A stretch of DNA of 36,692 bases from Thermoplasmata archaeon (GTDB lineage: Archaea > Thermoplasmatota > Thermoplasmata > Methanomassiliicoccales > Methanomethylophilaceae): NCBI GenBank assembly GCA_015063225.1, contig SUSU01000013.1, positions 1-36,692 of the forward strand, written 5' to 3'. Position numbers and translations under genes: made by a program. This document shows positions 14,860 to 23,195 of this stretch, one piece after another. Under the pieces are notes generated by a model, which was not told the DNA's origin, ran no database searches, and was given only the letters and a program-made list of their open reading frames with translations. Each line of letters starts with the position of its first letter. Position 1 is the stretch's first letter.

Positions 14860-15806
14860 GTTACAGACTTACCCCGGATGAGGTGCGCGAGCGTTACGGC
14901 AGGATGTTCAACAGAGGCTACATGACCCTCGTCGACGAGGAGTCCGGAGTGGCCCGCATCGTGGAGACCTGCACCGCCAAGGGGCCTGCCGAGTGGGACC
15001 TTGTCAACCGCCGCCGTACCGGCGGCGTGATCAACGTCATCGACCTCGTGGGACACACGCTCGTGATGGACTGCCTGATCGGGGACCGCCCCCTGAAGGC
15101 CGGCCCCGCGTCCAAGGACCTCGGAGGCCAGGGGATATCCGCCCTCCACGTGGTCGGGGACGAGGTCCGTGTCGACTGGTACGGCATAGCCGGCGCCGGT
15201 GTGGGCGTGGGCGCATGCCTCCCCCAGGGTGACACCGTCCTGTACACCGAGTATCCTGATGACTTCAAGATGGGAGGGGGCTACGAGTCCCGCGTAACCA
15301 TCGTCAGCAGGAAGATGGTCAGGGTCATCATCGGTGTCGACGATACGGACACCAAGGAGAAGGGGGCCACCTGGGCCACCGCCCTCGCCATGGCCACCCA
15401 GTGCCCCATCGGACGTTTCATGGAGCACCGCATCATCCAGCTCAACCCCAAGTCCCCCACCAAGACCACGAACTGCTGCGCCACCGCTGTGTCGTTCGCC
15501 GTCGAGGAGAAGGACATCCCCGCACTCGTCGAGTACTGCTACGACTTCATCAAGAAGGGCTCGTACTCCGATGCTGCGGTCATGACCGTGTTTAAGGGGC
15601 TTTCCATCCCCAAGGAGCTGTCGGATTTCGGATACAGTGCAAAATCCATAATGTACGAGAAGTCCAAGGCCATCGAGATCGCCGAGGCCAACCGCGTACA
15701 GATCATGAAGGTGACCGGCGACGGCGGTCTCGTCGGCGCGGTCGCCGCCATCGGGTGCTTCGACCTCGGAACCGAGGCCGCGGGCGTGCCCGAGGATTTC
15801 GAGTGA
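14856..15806 (+). CDS. Methanogenesis marker protein 11-like (TiaS-related) protein
   Basis: The 316-residue protein carries RVIIGVDDTDTKEKGATWATALA at about 156-178, the VDDTDT nucleotide-binding motif shared with TiaS-type tRNA(Ile2) agmatinylcytidine synthetases. Its length, the glycine-rich GIAGAGVGVGACLPQG segment at 110-125, and the NPKSPTKTTNCCATA stretch resemble the methanogen-specific marker protein 11 family, whose biochemical function is unknown. It starts with GTG at 14856, overlapping the kptA stop (GTGA). The operon with an RNA-repair enzyme makes an RNA-related role worth considering, but that is inference. The family name comes from memory of the motif, without a profile search. 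Confidence 0.65.
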   Translation: MSYRLTPDEVRERYGRMFNRGYMTLVDEESGVARIVETCTAKGPAEWDLVNRRRTGGVINVIDLVGHTLVMDCLIGDRPLKAGPASKDLGGQGISALHVVGDEVRVDWYGIAGAGVGVGACLPQGDTVLYTEYPDDFKMGGGYESRVTIVSRKMVRVIIGVDDTDTKEKGATWATALAMATQCPIGRFMEHRIIQLNPKSPTKTTNCCATAVSFAVEEKDIPALVEYCYDFIKKGSYSDAAVMTVFKGLSIPKELSDFGYSAKSIMYEKSKAIEIAEANRVQIMKVTGDGGLVGAVAAIGCFDLGTEAAGVPEDFE

Positions 15807-15810
15807 TCCC

Positions 15811-16593
15811 ATGAGTCCCGGCGTCGTCGAGAAGAAGGTCTACTCCGCATACGAGCGCAAGCTCATGAAGGAGGTCGCGAAAGGAGGCAAGATGCCGAAA
15901 CACATCGCGATCATCATGGACGGCAACCGCCGCTATGCCACGGAGATCCTCGGCGACACCGAAGGACAGGAGGGGCACCTCGCCGGAAAGGCGAAGCTCC
16001 TGGAGGTGGCCGAGTGGTGCATAAACATCGGCATACCCTACATCACCGTCTACGCCTTCTCCACCGAGAACTTCAACCGTACCGACAAGGAGGTCGAGTT
16101 CCTCATGGATCTCGCCGCCGAATCGTTCAGGGAGATGGCTGACAACGAGCTCGTCCAGAAGAACAAGATACGCATCCAGGCCCTCGGCAATCTGGAGATC
16201 CTTCCGGACAACGTCCGCGAGGCCATCGAATACGCCCGTGAGCGCACCGGTCAGTTCACGGAGCACGTGATGAGCGTCTGCATAGCGTACGGCGGGAGGC
16301 AGGAGATCGTCGAGGCCACCCGCAGGATAGCCTGCCGCGTCAGGGACGGCGAGATCTCCCCCGAGGACATCAACGAGGAGATGGTCACCGACCACCTCTA
16401 CTCCTCCGGACTCCCCGATCCCGACCTCGTCCTGAGGACATCAGGCGAGGTCCGCATCTCCAACTTCCTCCTCTGGCAGCTGGCATATTCGGAACTCTAC
16501 TTCTCCGATGTCTACTGGCCCGGTTTCAGGTACATCGACCTCCTCAGGGCGATAAGGACCTATCAGCAGCGCGTGAGACGGTACGGTGCCTGA
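15811..16593 (+). CDS. uppS: cis-Prenyltransferase (undecaprenyl diphosphate synthase family)
   Basis: It condenses isopentenyl diphosphate in cis to make the long polyprenyl carrier for glycan and protein glycosylation. The 260-residue protein contains IAIIMDGNRRYA (Asp catalytic), YAFSTENFNR, the IAYGGRQEI segment, LRTSGEVRISNFL and the AYSELYF...WPGF end, all hallmarks of the family. Archaeal members typically start from geranylgeranyl diphosphate. The start ATG follows GTGATCC (15802-15808), which includes the upstream stop. The radical SAM gene follows with its ATG directly after the TGA. Confidence 0.95.
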   Translation: MSPGVVEKKVYSAYERKLMKEVAKGGKMPKHIAIIMDGNRRYATEILGDTEGQEGHLAGKAKLLEVAEWCINIGIPYITVYAFSTENFNRTDKEVEFLMDLAAESFREMADNELVQKNKIRIQALGNLEILPDNVREAIEYARERTGQFTEHVMSVCIAYGGRQEIVEATRRIACRVRDGEISPEDINEEMVTDHLYSSGLPDPDLVLRTSGEVRISNFLLWQLAYSELYFSDVYWPGFRYIDLLRAIRTYQQRVRRYGA

Positions 16594-18324
16594 ATGTCCC
16601 GTTACGACGCGGTCTTCATCCACGCCCCGAGCGTCTATGATTTCCGTAAGAAACCCATCTTCTACGGTCCGGTCAGCGACGTCATCCCCTCCTCCCCCGT
16701 ATTCGAGATGTATCCCGTCGGGTTCATGACGATCTCCGCCCATCTCATAGCGGCCGGATTCAGGACCCGCATCGTCAACATCGCCAACCTGATGCTGTCC
16801 AGCGAGAAGTTCGATGTCGAGAAGAAGATCCGCGGAATCGACGCGGACGTGTACTTCATCGACCTCCACTGGCTCCCCCACGCGCACGGCGCGATAGAAC
16901 TGGCACGCATCGTTAAGAAATACCATCCCGACTCCAAGGTCGAGTTCGGCGGCTTCTCCTCCTCTTACTTCCGCCAGGAGCTCATCCTCTATCCCGAGGT
17001 GGACCTCGTCATGCGCGGGGACACCACCGAGTATCCCACTGTGCTCATGATGGAGGCCCTGAAGAAGGGCGGGGACCTCTCGAAGGTGCCCAATCTCATC
17101 TGGAAGGACTCCGAGGGGCGTGTCCATGAGAACGATGTCACGTGGGTGCTGGATGATCTGGATTCGGTCATATTCGATTACGGCGTGATGATCAAGTCGG
17201 TCATGAAGACCATGGACATCAACGGGTCCCTGCCGTGGAAGGCCTGGTCCAAGGTCCCCCTCACGTCCGTTTTCACCGTGCGCGGGTGCAGCATCAACTG
17301 TGCCGAATGCGGAGGTTCCCATGCCGCCAACAAGACCGTCGTATGCAGGAACCGTCCCGCCTACCGCAGCCCGGCGAAGCTCGCCGAGGACATGGAGGGC
17401 ATCCAGAACTACATGAGGGCTCCCATATTCATCGTCGGCGACATCCGTCAGGCGGGTCAGAAGTACTGCGACGACCTTCTGAGCGAGGTGCGCGAGAGGG
17501 GCATCGACAACCACGTTGTCATCGAGCTCTTCAGGGGTGCGTCCGCGGAGCATTTCTCCAACATCGACCGTTCGTTCCCCGGCGGGTGGAGCATCGAGTT
17601 CTCTCCCGATTCCTATGATGAAAGCGTACGTCTGGCTCTTGGTAAGGGATACACCAACGACGCCATCGACAAGACCCTTTCCGCGGCATTCCAGAACGGC
17701 TGTTCCCGCTTCGACCTCTTCTTCATGACGGGGCTTCCCAAGCAGACCCGCGACTCCGCCCTGGACACCGCGAGGGCGGCCGGGCACCTGTGGGACCAGG
17801 TGAATCCCGGGGACGGCCTGTTCATCTACGATTCTCCGTTCGCCCCCTTCGTCGATCCCGGGAGCCGCGCCTTCCAGGAGCCCGAGAAGTGGGGCTACAG
17901 GCTGAGGGCGAGGACGCTCGAGGACCACAGGAGGCTGCTCGACAGCCCCTCGTGGAAACATACCCTCTCCTACGAGACGGAGTTCATGACCCGCGACGAC
18001 ATCGGGGAGGTCTCCTACGATGCGGCCATCGAACTCACCAACGCCGAGATGGAGACCGGCAGGATAACCCCCGAGCAGGCGAAGGCCCGCAACGAGCGCA
18101 CGGAGACCGCAAGGCACGTCATGCACCTCGTGGACGAGGCGGTGGCCATCGAGGACCCTGCCGAACGCGACAGGGCCCTCTGGGCGGTCAAGGACGAGGG
18201 CATCCGCCTGATGGACAGCACCATCACGGACAAGAACGACCTCGACTGGAGGTCCGGTTCCATCTGGAGCAATTCGCCCCGCATCCTCGCGGGGCTCATG
18301 AAGTCCTTCTTCAGGAAGGCCTGA
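16594..18324 (+). CDS. B12-binding/radical SAM protein (Ta0216-like)
   Basis: The 576-residue protein has an N-terminal cobalamin-binding-type Rossmann domain (about 1-160, with FGGFSSSYF and a VMRGD segment). A radical SAM domain follows, with the cluster motif C232-x3-C236-x2-C239 in VRGCSINCAECGG and a GDIR strand further on. It resembles the archaeal B12-binding/radical SAM family typified by Thermoplasma Ta0216, whose reaction is not established. The usual DxHxxG cobalamin-ligand motif is not evident, so cobalamin may bind base-off without a His ligand. It ends the folD operon and abuts proC at TGATCA. A late lipid or cofactor modification role would be speculation. Confidence 0.75.
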   Translation: MSRYDAVFIHAPSVYDFRKKPIFYGPVSDVIPSSPVFEMYPVGFMTISAHLIAAGFRTRIVNIANLMLSSEKFDVEKKIRGIDADVYFIDLHWLPHAHGAIELARIVKKYHPDSKVEFGGFSSSYFRQELILYPEVDLVMRGDTTEYPTVLMMEALKKGGDLSKVPNLIWKDSEGRVHENDVTWVLDDLDSVIFDYGVMIKSVMKTMDINGSLPWKAWSKVPLTSVFTVRGCSINCAECGGSHAANKTVVCRNRPAYRSPAKLAEDMEGIQNYMRAPIFIVGDIRQAGQKYCDDLLSEVRERGIDNHVVIELFRGASAEHFSNIDRSFPGGWSIEFSPDSYDESVRLALGKGYTNDAIDKTLSAAFQNGCSRFDLFFMTGLPKQTRDSALDTARAAGHLWDQVNPGDGLFIYDSPFAPFVDPGSRAFQEPEKWGYRLRARTLEDHRRLLDSPSWKHTLSYETEFMTRDDIGEVSYDAAIELTNAEMETGRITPEQAKARNERTETARHVMHLVDEAVAIEDPAERDRALWAVKDEGIRLMDSTITDKNDLDWRSGSIWSNSPRILAGLMKSFFRKA

Positions 18325-19176
18325 TCACTGCTTACCCATCTCTATGGAACGCGCCACGGTGGCGTCGACGCATTTCACGACGGTGTCCTCGAAGTTCTCG
18401 GACTCTAGCACCTTGCACCCCTCGATGGTGGTCCCTCCGGGGCTGCAGACCCCGTCTATGAGGTCGTCGAGGGATTTCCCGGCGCCCTGAATCATGCATC
18501 CCGCACCGATGAGCGACTGGGACACGAGCCTGAGCGACTGTTCCTCCGTGAGCCCGTATTTCATACCCGCGGTGACGAGGCCGCGGGCCATCATGTAGAT
18601 GAACGCGGGGGACGAGCCGGCGATGCCGGTGACCGCGTCGAGGTCCTGTTCGCGCACCTCCACGCAGAGTCCGCTGGCGCCGAAGATCTTCTCGACGGTC
18701 CTCTTATCGGAGTCGTCGCAGCCGGGGCCCATGACGTAACCCGTGGCGCCCTCGAGCATCATGCAGCAGTGGTTGGGCATGGCGCGTACGACCTTCGCAC
18801 CGGGGGCGTATTGGCTGAGGGTGTCGATCTTCACGCCGGCGGCGATGCTGATGAGCAGGGTGCCGGGACTGACGGAGAATCCCTCCTCTGTGAAGAGCGG
18901 GGGGATGTTCTTGGGTTTGCACGCGATGACAATGACATCGGTGAGAGGGGCCATCTCGGAGGCCTTCTCATACATCGAGATTCCTGCATGCTGGCACATC
19001 CTGTCGCGGGTCTCTTTCGTGGGTGCGCAGGCGATGATTTCGTCGCGGTCGTAGACGTGCTGTTCGATGAGTCCGTCTATCATCGCGCCGGCCATGCGGC
19101 CGGCTCCGATGAACCCGATCTTGACCGTTTTCTCTTCGTTCTTTCCGTCCTTTTCCTTGCGGAATCCGAATGCCAT
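18325..19176 (-). CDS. proC: Pyrroline-5-carboxylate reductase
   Basis: It catalyses the last step of proline synthesis, NAD(P)H reduction of 1-pyrroline-5-carboxylate. The 283-residue protein has the Rossmann motif IGFIGAGRMAGAM, RAMPNHCCMMLEGATG, GIAGSSPAFIYM and the C-terminal GVCSPGGTTIEG signature. The ATG at 19176 adds a charged lead (FRKEKDGKNEEK) of about 16 residues before the Rossmann strand. AGGAGG on the minus strand (19200-19195) lies 18 nt upstream of that ATG, rather far. An in-frame ATA at 19188 would be better spaced, so the exact start is uncertain. It is divergent from the fpo operon. Confidence 0.93.
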   Translation of the reverse strand: MAFGFRKEKDGKNEEKTVKIGFIGAGRMAGAMIDGLIEQHVYDRDEIIACAPTKETRDRMCQHAGISMYEKASEMAPLTDVIVIACKPKNIPPLFTEEGFSVSPGTLLISIAAGVKIDTLSQYAPGAKVVRAMPNHCCMMLEGATGYVMGPGCDDSDKRTVEKIFGASGLCVEVREQDLDAVTGIAGSSPAFIYMMARGLVTAGMKYGLTEEQSLRLVSQSLIGAGCMIQGAGKSLDDLIDGVCSPGGTTIEGCKVLESENFEDTVVKCVDATVARSIEMGKQ

Positions 19177-19216
19177 GGGCAGGTCTATGGCGCCCCTCCT
19201 AGTTAAGCACCACATT

Positions 19217-19232
19217 TATTCTTTAAAGAATA
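19217..19232. promoter_or_regulatory. 16-bp perfect palindrome at the proC promoter
   Basis: TATTCTTTAAAGAATA is a perfect palindrome within an AT-rich stretch. Read on the minus strand, it can act as the proC TATA region (about 48 nt from the ATG at 19176), and it may also bind a dimeric regulator. A partly symmetric GGGGG...CCCCC element at 19261-19280 lies between it and the fpo TATA box. Confidence 0.6.
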
Positions 19233-19300
19233 TTTAGTTTCAATTAAATTCTTCAAATTCGGGGGTATTTAAACTCCCCCTTCTTCCTCTTCATTCCTTA

Positions 19301-19307
19301 TTATATA
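19301..19307 (+). promoter_or_regulatory. TATA box of the fpo operon
   Basis: TTATATA, extended upstream by CTTA, is centred 28 nt before the fpoA ATG, consistent with a leaderless or nearly leaderless mRNA. No ribosome-binding site precedes fpoA, unlike the downstream fpo genes. Confidence 0.75.
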
Positions 19308-19331
19308 GGGTAAGTACGTGCGCAAAATCTA

Positions 19332-19694
19332 ATGACGCTTATAGAAGCCTATTTGCCGATCATTTTCGTGGGATTGATATCCCTCGGATTTGCCCCCGCA
19401 GCATGGCTGACTTCCAGGCTCATTAGGCCTGAGAAGCCCTCTAAGTGGACAGAAGAGACGTACGAGTGTGGTTCGGTACCTATCGGTGATACCCGTATCC
19501 AGTTTAGGTTCCAGTACTACGCTTTTGCGCTGATTTTCGTGGTTTTCGATCTCGTCACTACCTTCCTGCTCATCTGGGCGGTTGCGTATGAGGGGCTCCC
19601 GAAGATCGCGACGATCTACATGCTCGCGTTCCTTGGAATCATGCTCCTGGGCTGTGCCTACGCCCTCAAAAAGGAGGAAGACATATGGATATGA
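19332..19694 (+). CDS. fpoA: Fpo complex membrane subunit A (NuoA-like)
   Basis: FpoA is a small membrane subunit of the complex-I-like proton pump at the quinone/methanophenazine-site end of the membrane arm. The 120-residue protein has three hydrophobic segments (about 8-30, 62-85 and 90-110). Between the first two is the family's loop motif KWTEETYECGSVPIGDTRIQFRFQYYAFAL. It is the first gene of the operon and overlaps fpoB by 10 nt. Confidence 0.95.
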   Translation: MTLIEAYLPIIFVGLISLGFAPAAWLTSRLIRPEKPSKWTEETYECGSVPIGDTRIQFRFQYYAFALIFVVFDLVTTFLLIWAVAYEGLPKIATIYMLAFLGIMLLGCAYALKKEEDIWI

Positions 19695-20251
19695 GGTTCT
19701 ACCCGCACGCTGTCGCAATGTCTGCGGATGAGTTCATGACTTGGTCATCCGCACTCATCAACGACCTGCTCAGTTCCGGCGTGAGGAAGACCATCGACAA
19801 GCTCACCGGGCCCGTCTGGACCTGGGCTGTCAAGAACTCCATGCACCCGCTGCACTGGGGTCTTGCATGCTGCGCTCTCGAGATGGCACAGGCCTCCGCA
19901 TCCCGTTTCGACGCTGAGCGTTACGGAATGATCTACAGGTCTTCCCCCCGTCAGACTGATATCCTTCTCGTCAACGGATGGATCTCCAAGAAGATCCGCC
20001 CCGACCTGAGGAGGCTTTACGAGGAAATCCCGTGGCCCAAATGGGTCGTCGCCATGGGCGAGTGCGCCATCTCCGGCGGACCGTGGTATGACTCGTACAA
20101 CACCGTCCAGGGTCTGGATCAGATCGTCCCTGTCGACATCTACATCCCCGGATGCCCCGCGCGTCCCGATGCGATGATCGACGGATTCATGCTGCTCCAG
20201 AGGAAGATTGAAGACTACTTCAGGAGAGGAGCCCTCCTCAAGAACCACTGA
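19685..20251 (+). CDS. fpoB: Fpo complex subunit B (NuoB-like, N2 cluster)
   Basis: FpoB carries the terminal [4Fe-4S] cluster that hands electrons to the membrane carrier. In this 188-residue protein the four ligands appear as the adjacent pair C62-C63 (GLACCALEM), C127 (MGECAISGG) and C157 (IPGCPARP). This is the complete set for a functional N2 cluster. The start ATG at 19685 lies inside the end of fpoA; a second ATG two codons on is an alternative. fpoC follows after GAGGTG. Confidence 0.96.
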   Translation: MDMRFYPHAVAMSADEFMTWSSALINDLLSSGVRKTIDKLTGPVWTWAVKNSMHPLHWGLACCALEMAQASASRFDAERYGMIYRSSPRQTDILLVNGWISKKIRPDLRRLYEEIPWPKWVVAMGECAISGGPWYDSYNTVQGLDQIVPVDIYIPGCPARPDAMIDGFMLLQRKIEDYFRRGALLKNH

Positions 20252-20262
20252 GGTGCTGAGAA

Positions 20263-20745
20263 ATGGCTTTTGAAGTTCGTGAATACGACCCCTCCTGGGA
20301 GAAGGAGATCGCCGACAAGCTCACCGCTAAGTTCGGCGACAAGATCGAGATCACTGGAACCGAGACCCGCCGCATTTTCGCTAAGGCCGGCAGGTGCGAT
20401 ATCCATGACATCAACAAGTTCCTCCGCGACGAGCTCGACTTCGAGCAGTGCGCCAACGTCCTCGGTGTCGATTACATCGACCACATGACCGTGGTCTATC
20501 ACATCGAGAGCTACCGCCAGTACCGCGGAGTCGTCATCGAGATCTGTGTGGACCTCCCCGCGGACGATCTGCACATCCCCTCCATGGCCGACATCTGGGG
20601 CGGAGCCAACTGGAACGAGAGGGAGACCTGGGAGCTCTTCGGAATCGTCTTCGACGGTCACCCGAGGCTTGAGCGCCTGCTCACCCCTCAGACCTACCAG
20701 TTCTTCCCCTTCAGGAAATCATACAAGCTCAGGGGTTGGGAGTGA
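20263..20745 (+). CDS. fpoC: Fpo complex subunit C (NuoC-like 30-kDa)
   Basis: FpoC is a hydrophilic scaffold of the connecting arm. The 160-residue protein contains the family signature ANWNERETWELFGIVFDGHPRLERLLTP (NuoC/30-kDa pattern) near residue 110, and a basic end FRKSYKLRGWE. It is separate from, not fused to, FpoD. The stop lies within GAGTGA, one base before the fpoD ATG. Confidence 0.94.
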   Translation: MAFEVREYDPSWEKEIADKLTAKFGDKIEITGTETRRIFAKAGRCDIHDINKFLRDELDFEQCANVLGVDYIDHMTVVYHIESYRQYRGVVIEICVDLPADDLHIPSMADIWGGANWNERETWELFGIVFDGHPRLERLLTPQTYQFFPFRKSYKLRGWE

Positions 20746-20746
20746 A

Positions 20747-22015
20747 ATGGCTAACGACAACTACGACAGCTCGAAATACCCGAAATACCCCATCGAGGGG
20801 TTCGACACCCTGCCCCCGGACATGCACCTCACCCCCGAGGCCATCGCCGAGGGAGCGCTCCCCGAGAACGTCCCCCGCAACCCCGCTGCCTGGACCCACG
20901 TCCACGGCGGAAGGATGGACACCGACCCCATGTGGATCACCATGGGTCCCCAGCACCCCTTCTCCCACGGTCTTTGGACCCTCAGGGTCAAAGCCGACGG
21001 AGAGATGGTCACCGATGCTGAGCCCATCATCGGTTACCTCCACAGGGGATGGGAGAAGGAGGTCGAGAACCGCACCTACCCTAAGATCATCCCCATGGCC
21101 GACCGTCTCTGCTACGCCGCATCCATGACGTACACCCACCTGTACTGCATGACCTGCGAGAAAGCGCTCGGCCTCGAGATTCCCGAGAAGACCAAGTACA
21201 TCCGCATCGTCGCCGATGAGATCAACAGGCTGCAGTCCCACCTCATGTGGCTCGCTGCCGTCGGTACCGACTTTGGTAACTTCACCGGATTCATCTGGGC
21301 CACCAGGGAGAGGGAGTACTGGATGGACATGAACGTCCGCCTCTGCGGAGCCCGTATGACCACCAACTACCCCCGCATCGGCGGTGTCCGCAACGACACC
21401 CCCGAGATCTTCGACAGGGACATCATCAGGTGCTGCGACAGGTTCGACAAGGCCCTCTGGGACATCATCACCCTGTTCGACGACAACTCCACCTTCACCA
21501 GCAGGATGATCGGTACCGGAATCCTCACCCGCGAGCAGTGTGCCAACCTCGGCATCACCGGACCCGCCATGAGGGGAACCGGCGTCGACTTCGATGTGAG
21601 GCGCGACGACCCCTACGACAACTACGACAAGATCGACTTCGATGTCCCCGTGCTCACCGCCGGTGACTCCTATGCCAGGTACGTCGTCCGTGTCGAGGAG
21701 ATGTTCCAGTCCACCCGCATCATCCGTCAGGCCATGGCGAAGATCCGCGCCCTCGGAAAGAGCGCCCCCTACCGCCTCAAGGCCCCGATGAACATCCCGG
21801 CCGGAACCACCCGCATGCGCATGGAGGACCCCCGCGGTACCTCCTACATGTACCTTGTCTCCGACGGTACCGACAAGCCCTACCGTCTCAAGGTGCGCAG
21901 CCCGATCTTCAACAACGTCTCCTCCTCGAAACAGCTGGTCACCGGTTGCAGGATTGCAGATATCCCTGTTATCATGGCCATGATCGACATGTGTCTCGGA
22001 GAGACCGACAGGTGA
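20747..22015 (+). CDS. fpoD: Fpo complex subunit D (NuoD-like 49-kDa)
   Basis: FpoD, related to NiFe-hydrogenase large subunits, forms with FpoB the cavity where the membrane electron carrier is reduced. The 422-residue protein has GPQHPFSHG, the EPIIGYLHRGWEK segment, RLQSHLMWL and the C-terminal DIPVIMAMIDMCLGETDR. As in other complex I types, the hydrogenase Ni-binding Cys-x2-Cys pairs are absent. About 50 residues before GPQHP form a Tyr/Pro-rich N-terminal extension. The start ATG at 20747 is set by AGTGA of the previous stop. The stop TGA is followed at once by TAG. Confidence 0.95.
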   Translation: MANDNYDSSKYPKYPIEGFDTLPPDMHLTPEAIAEGALPENVPRNPAAWTHVHGGRMDTDPMWITMGPQHPFSHGLWTLRVKADGEMVTDAEPIIGYLHRGWEKEVENRTYPKIIPMADRLCYAASMTYTHLYCMTCEKALGLEIPEKTKYIRIVADEINRLQSHLMWLAAVGTDFGNFTGFIWATREREYWMDMNVRLCGARMTTNYPRIGGVRNDTPEIFDRDIIRCCDRFDKALWDIITLFDDNSTFTSRMIGTGILTREQCANLGITGPAMRGTGVDFDVRRDDPYDNYDKIDFDVPVLTAGDSYARYVVRVEEMFQSTRIIRQAMAKIRALGKSAPYRLKAPMNIPAGTTRMRMEDPRGTSYMYLVSDGTDKPYRLKVRSPIFNNVSSSKQLVTGCRIADIPVIMAMIDMCLGETDR

Positions 22016-22019
22016 TAGT

Positions 22020-23195
22020 ATGGTAGAGTATCAGAGTATCCTCGACTGGATCAACTTCCCCGATCCTATGAGCAACCCCTACTATCCCTTCGGAGACGCC
22101 TACAACCTGCCCTACGATATCTCCATGAAGATCTGGGAGATCCTCGGCGGAACCATCGCCTGGCTCCTTAACCTGATCTTCCCCAACAACGGCATTTCCG
22201 GATGGCTCGTCTGCGACATGACCGCGAACTTCTTCGCGCTCGTCGTGTTCATGATTCTCATGTTCGCCGTGCCCTTCATCGGATGTCTCGTCTCCCTTTG
22301 GGAGGAGAGGAAGATCCTCGGACGCGCCATGGACAGGCGCGGTACCATGATCGGTATGTGGGGATTCCTGCAGTGCGTCGCCGACGGTCTGAAGACCTTC
22401 ATGAAGGAGAACGTCCAGTCCAAGGCCGTCGACAAGATGGCCTTCATGTGGACCTGCTCCCTGGTCATCGGTGTGTCCGTCCTCCTCGCCATCATGGTCC
22501 CCCTGTCCGGCAGGTGGTTCGTGGTCGACTATGGAAGCGGACTGCTTATCATCATGGCGCTCTACGCCCTGGCTCCCTTCTTCATCCTCGTGTCCGGATG
22601 GGCCCAGAACAACAAGTTCACCCTCATCGGTGGTATCCGTGCCGCCGAGATGATGCTTGCTTACGAGATCCCGATCCTGATCATCATCGCTACTGTCGCC
22701 CTCGAGGCCGGTACCTTCAACATCAACGGGATCGTCCAGGCCCAGTACGACACCATCCCCTACTTCATCCCCCAGTTCGTCGGTTTCATCACCTTCCTGT
22801 TCTGCGCCACCGCGGAAGCCGAGCGTGCCCCGTTCGACCTCGCGGAGGCCGAGTCGGAACTCGTCGAGGGTTGGCAGACCGAGTACTCCGGTATGAAATG
22901 GGGTCTCATCATGCTTGCCGACTATCTCAGGGGATACGTCTCCTGCGCCATGATCGTCATCATGTTCTTCGGCGGTTGGAACATCCCCTTCATCGGGGAC
23001 TGGAATAACTACATGCCCGAGTTCGTGTTCCTGCTCAAGGCGTGGTTCGTCTTCCTGCTGATGATCCTCATCAGGGTCGGTACCGCCCGTGTCAGGACCG
23101 ACCAGATCCTGAACCTCGGATGGAGGGTCTTCATGCCCCTCGCCGTGGCTAACCTCATGATCGTCCTCATGCTCAAGGTAGGAGGGATTATCTGA
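22020..23195 (+). CDS. fpoH: Fpo complex membrane subunit H (NuoH-like)
   Basis: FpoH links the carrier-binding site to the proton-pumping arm. The 391-residue, multi-pass protein has EERKILGRAMDRRG after its first long helix. It also has the conserved loop AEAERAPFDLAEAESELVEG followed by TEYSGMKWGLIMLADY. A hydrophilic lead of about 45 residues precedes the first membrane helix. GGTGATAGT at the previous stop is the ribosome-binding site. The stop overlaps the fpoI start as TGATG. Confidence 0.96.
   Translation: MVEYQSILDWINFPDPMSNPYYPFGDAYNLPYDISMKIWEILGGTIAWLLNLIFPNNGISGWLVCDMTANFFALVVFMILMFAVPFIGCLVSLWEERKILGRAMDRRGTMIGMWGFLQCVADGLKTFMKENVQSKAVDKMAFMWTCSLVIGVSVLLAIMVPLSGRWFVVDYGSGLLIIMALYALAPFFILVSGWAQNNKFTLIGGIRAAEMMLAYEIPILIIIATVALEAGTFNINGIVQAQYDTIPYFIPQFVGFITFLFCATAEAERAPFDLAEAESELVEGWQTEYSGMKWGLIMLADYLRGYVSCAMIVIMFFGGWNIPFIGDWNNYMPEFVFLLKAWFVFLLMILIRVGTARVRTDQILNLGWRVFMPLAVANLMIVLMLKVGGII

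Noticed and set aside
22013-22018. TGA followed by TAG after fpoD, considered as a readthrough or pyrrolysine site
   Set aside because: TGA ends the protein at the normal family C-terminus. The TAG comes after it, so it can only be a back-up stop or spacer.
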